Source of the DNA: Acidobacteriaceae bacterium
Lineage (GTDB): Bacteria; Acidobacteriota; Terriglobia; Terriglobales; Acidobacteriaceae
NCBI GenBank assembly: GCA_003168235.1
Contig: PMSZ01000204.1
Coordinates: 1 to 5,989, forward strand
Direction of reading: 5' to 3'
Length of the DNA stretch: 5,989 nucleotides
Shown one piece after another: positions 5,157-5,989 of the stretch; positions within the stretch are counted from its first letter, which is position 1; each line of letters opens with the position of its first letter. Below the pieces are notes generated by a model that ran no database searches, had not been told where the DNA came from, and saw nothing but the letters and a program-made list of their open reading frames with translations. Made by a program: the position numbers and the translations under genes.

Positions 5157-5252
5157 ACCCCAGCCAGGAAAAAGTTGCATTGCGGCGGGGCCGGTTGCCG
5201 CTGGCTTCGAAACGGTTGGCGCGAAGCTGGCGCAATGTGCATCGAAATGTAG

Positions 5253-5989
5253 ATGCGGTCGTGTGCGCGTGGCGTGGCTATCTTGCGGGTTCTGGCATTC
5301 GGAGTTGCCCTGGGGTTGGGGCGTGGGCAGGCTTCGGGCGCCGCGATTCCGCATGGCACGCTGGAACTTGTCGCTGAGGACTCATCGATTTCCGCGGGGC
5401 ATCAGCTAAACCTGGGGTTGCGGTTTGAGCTGGAAAAGGGCTGGCATGTCTATTGGATCAACCCCGGCGATTCGGGCGAATCTCCACGGGTGGAGTGGCA
5501 TTTGCCGGCCGGGTTCACGGCGGGAGCGATCGAGTGGCCTACGCCGCAGCGACTGGGCGCTGGTAGCATCGTCGACTATGGATACGAGGGCACACTGCTG
5601 CTGATTGTGCCCGTGCGCGTAGCGGCGCACCTGGCAGCCCAATCGAACCTGGCATCGCAACCGACGGCTCAACTGGGCGCAGAAGCAAAACTACTCGTCT
5701 GCAGCCATGAGATGTGCGTTCCGGGGAAGGCGCAAAACTCGCTTACTCTTCCCATCAAAACGCTGGCGCCCGTAGTGGATGCTCGCACGTCCGCTTGGTT
5801 TTCGGATGCGCGCAAGTCTTTGCCGCGTCCGGTTCCCGCCCAGTGGAAATTGAGTCTGGCTGACGCGAAAGACTCTTTCGTTCTCACGGTCAATCTCGGC
5901 CATCGAGTGACGGAGGCTGTGTTCTTTCCGCTGGCGGCGTCGCAGATTCAGAACGCGGCGGCGCAGACACTCCAACATACAACTACTGG
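5253..5989 (+). CDS. DsbD-type protein-disulfide reductase, N-terminal part (3' end outside the window)
   Basis: ATG at 5253 directly follows an in-frame TAG (5250-5252), and the frame stays open to the window end, giving 245 complete codons. Residues 1 to about 27-30 form a signal peptide (MRSCARG, then the hydrophobic stretch VAILRVLAFGVALGLG, cleavage near GQA or SGA). The mature part matches the periplasmic N-terminal domain of DsbD-like proteins (DsbD_N/DsbC family): FELEKGWHVYWINPGDSGE (58-76), VEWHLPAGF (80-88), IEWPTPQRL (93-101), VDYGYEG (107-113), then LLVCSHEMCVPGK (147-159) with the likely redox pair C150/C155. DsbD passes electrons from cytosolic thioredoxin through the membrane to periplasmic disulfide proteins or cytochrome c maturation. 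The eight-helix membrane part and C-terminal thioredoxin domain expected in full DsbD would lie past the right edge, so a stand-alone N-domain protein is not excluded. The Shine-Dalgarno is weak; the leader carries a sigma70-like promoter. It is divergent from the small-protein/secreted-protein pair. Confidence 0.88.
   Translation, partial: MRSCARGVAILRVLAFGVALGLGRGQASGAAIPHGTLELVAEDSSISAGHQLNLGLRFELEKGWHVYWINPGDSGESPRVEWHLPAGFTAGAIEWPTPQRLGAGSIVDYGYEGTLLLIVPVRVAAHLAAQSNLASQPTAQLGAEAKLLVCSHEMCVPGKAQNSLTLPIKTLAPVVDARTSAWFSDARKSLPRPVPAQWKLSLADAKDSFVLTVNLGHRVTEAVFFPLAASQIQNAAAQTLQHTTT

Noticed and set aside
5018..5359. Minus-strand frames overlapping the promoter and start of the DsbD-type gene
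   Set aside because: They read as Arg/Pro/Ala-rich shadow sequence, cross the promoter region and the signal-peptide coding part, and show no family features.
5406..5978. Minus-strand frames in the right end
   Set aside because: They are antisense to the continuous DsbD-type reading frame, which has family motifs along its length.
1..5989. Search for a CRISPR array, tRNA, IS element, toxin-antitoxin pair or known defence genes
   Set aside because: No spaced direct repeats, cloverleaf, transposase motif or defence-protein motif was found. All long frames are accounted for by the genes listed.

Overview
The window looks like a chromosomal stretch from a Gram-negative bacterium of moderately high GC content, most likely an Acidobacteriota (Terriglobia/Koribacter-like) genome. 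Three features point that way, though none is proof. First, there is a YpdA-type flavoprotein reductase, a family linked to bacillithiol producers. Second, there is a secreted protein with a Lys/Asp/Gln-rich linker and an aromatic Gly/Tyr/Trp-rich C-terminal domain, a type I recall from acidobacterial proteomes. Third, an AATTTGTA-type heptad repeat lies between genes. I could run no search, so the taxonomy is inference. I see no transposase, integrase, tRNA, rRNA or CRISPR array.

Layout. On the minus strand at the left (1-1401), hpt (hypoxanthine phosphoribosyltransferase) is followed downstream by a GAF-domain signalling protein that runs off the left edge. A palindrome built of 7-bp tandem repeats lies between them and supplies the hpt stop codon. 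A 206-bp divergent region (1402-1607) holds four 15-bp tandem repeats next to the ribosome binding site of the next gene. Three plus-strand genes follow (1608-4260): a UPF0173/YtkL-type metal-dependent hydrolase starting at GTG, a class I cation-dependent-type O-methyltransferase, and a YpdA-family FAD/NAD(P)H reductase. The gaps between them are 88 and 96 bp, so they could be one transcription unit. A convergent gap with two inverted repeats (4261-4372) separates them from a minus-strand pair: a 37-residue hydrophobic small protein (4939-5052) followed by a secreted protein of unknown function (4373-4897). Divergent from that pair, behind a good sigma70-like promoter and a leader of about 130 bp, a DsbD-type protein starts at 5253 and runs off the right edge.

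How the genes may fit together. hpt is purine salvage, and the GAF protein is a ligand-sensing regulator. YpdA (cytosolic low-molecular-weight thiol redox) and the DsbD-type protein (envelope thiol redox) share a thiol theme, but nothing in the sequence ties them into one pathway. Most of the window is ordinary housekeeping and accessory content. The points most worth a second look are the YpdA with Thr in place of the family's conserved FAD-loop Cys, the extended active-site loop of Hpt, the two short-period repeat elements, and the small membrane protein paired with the secreted protein.
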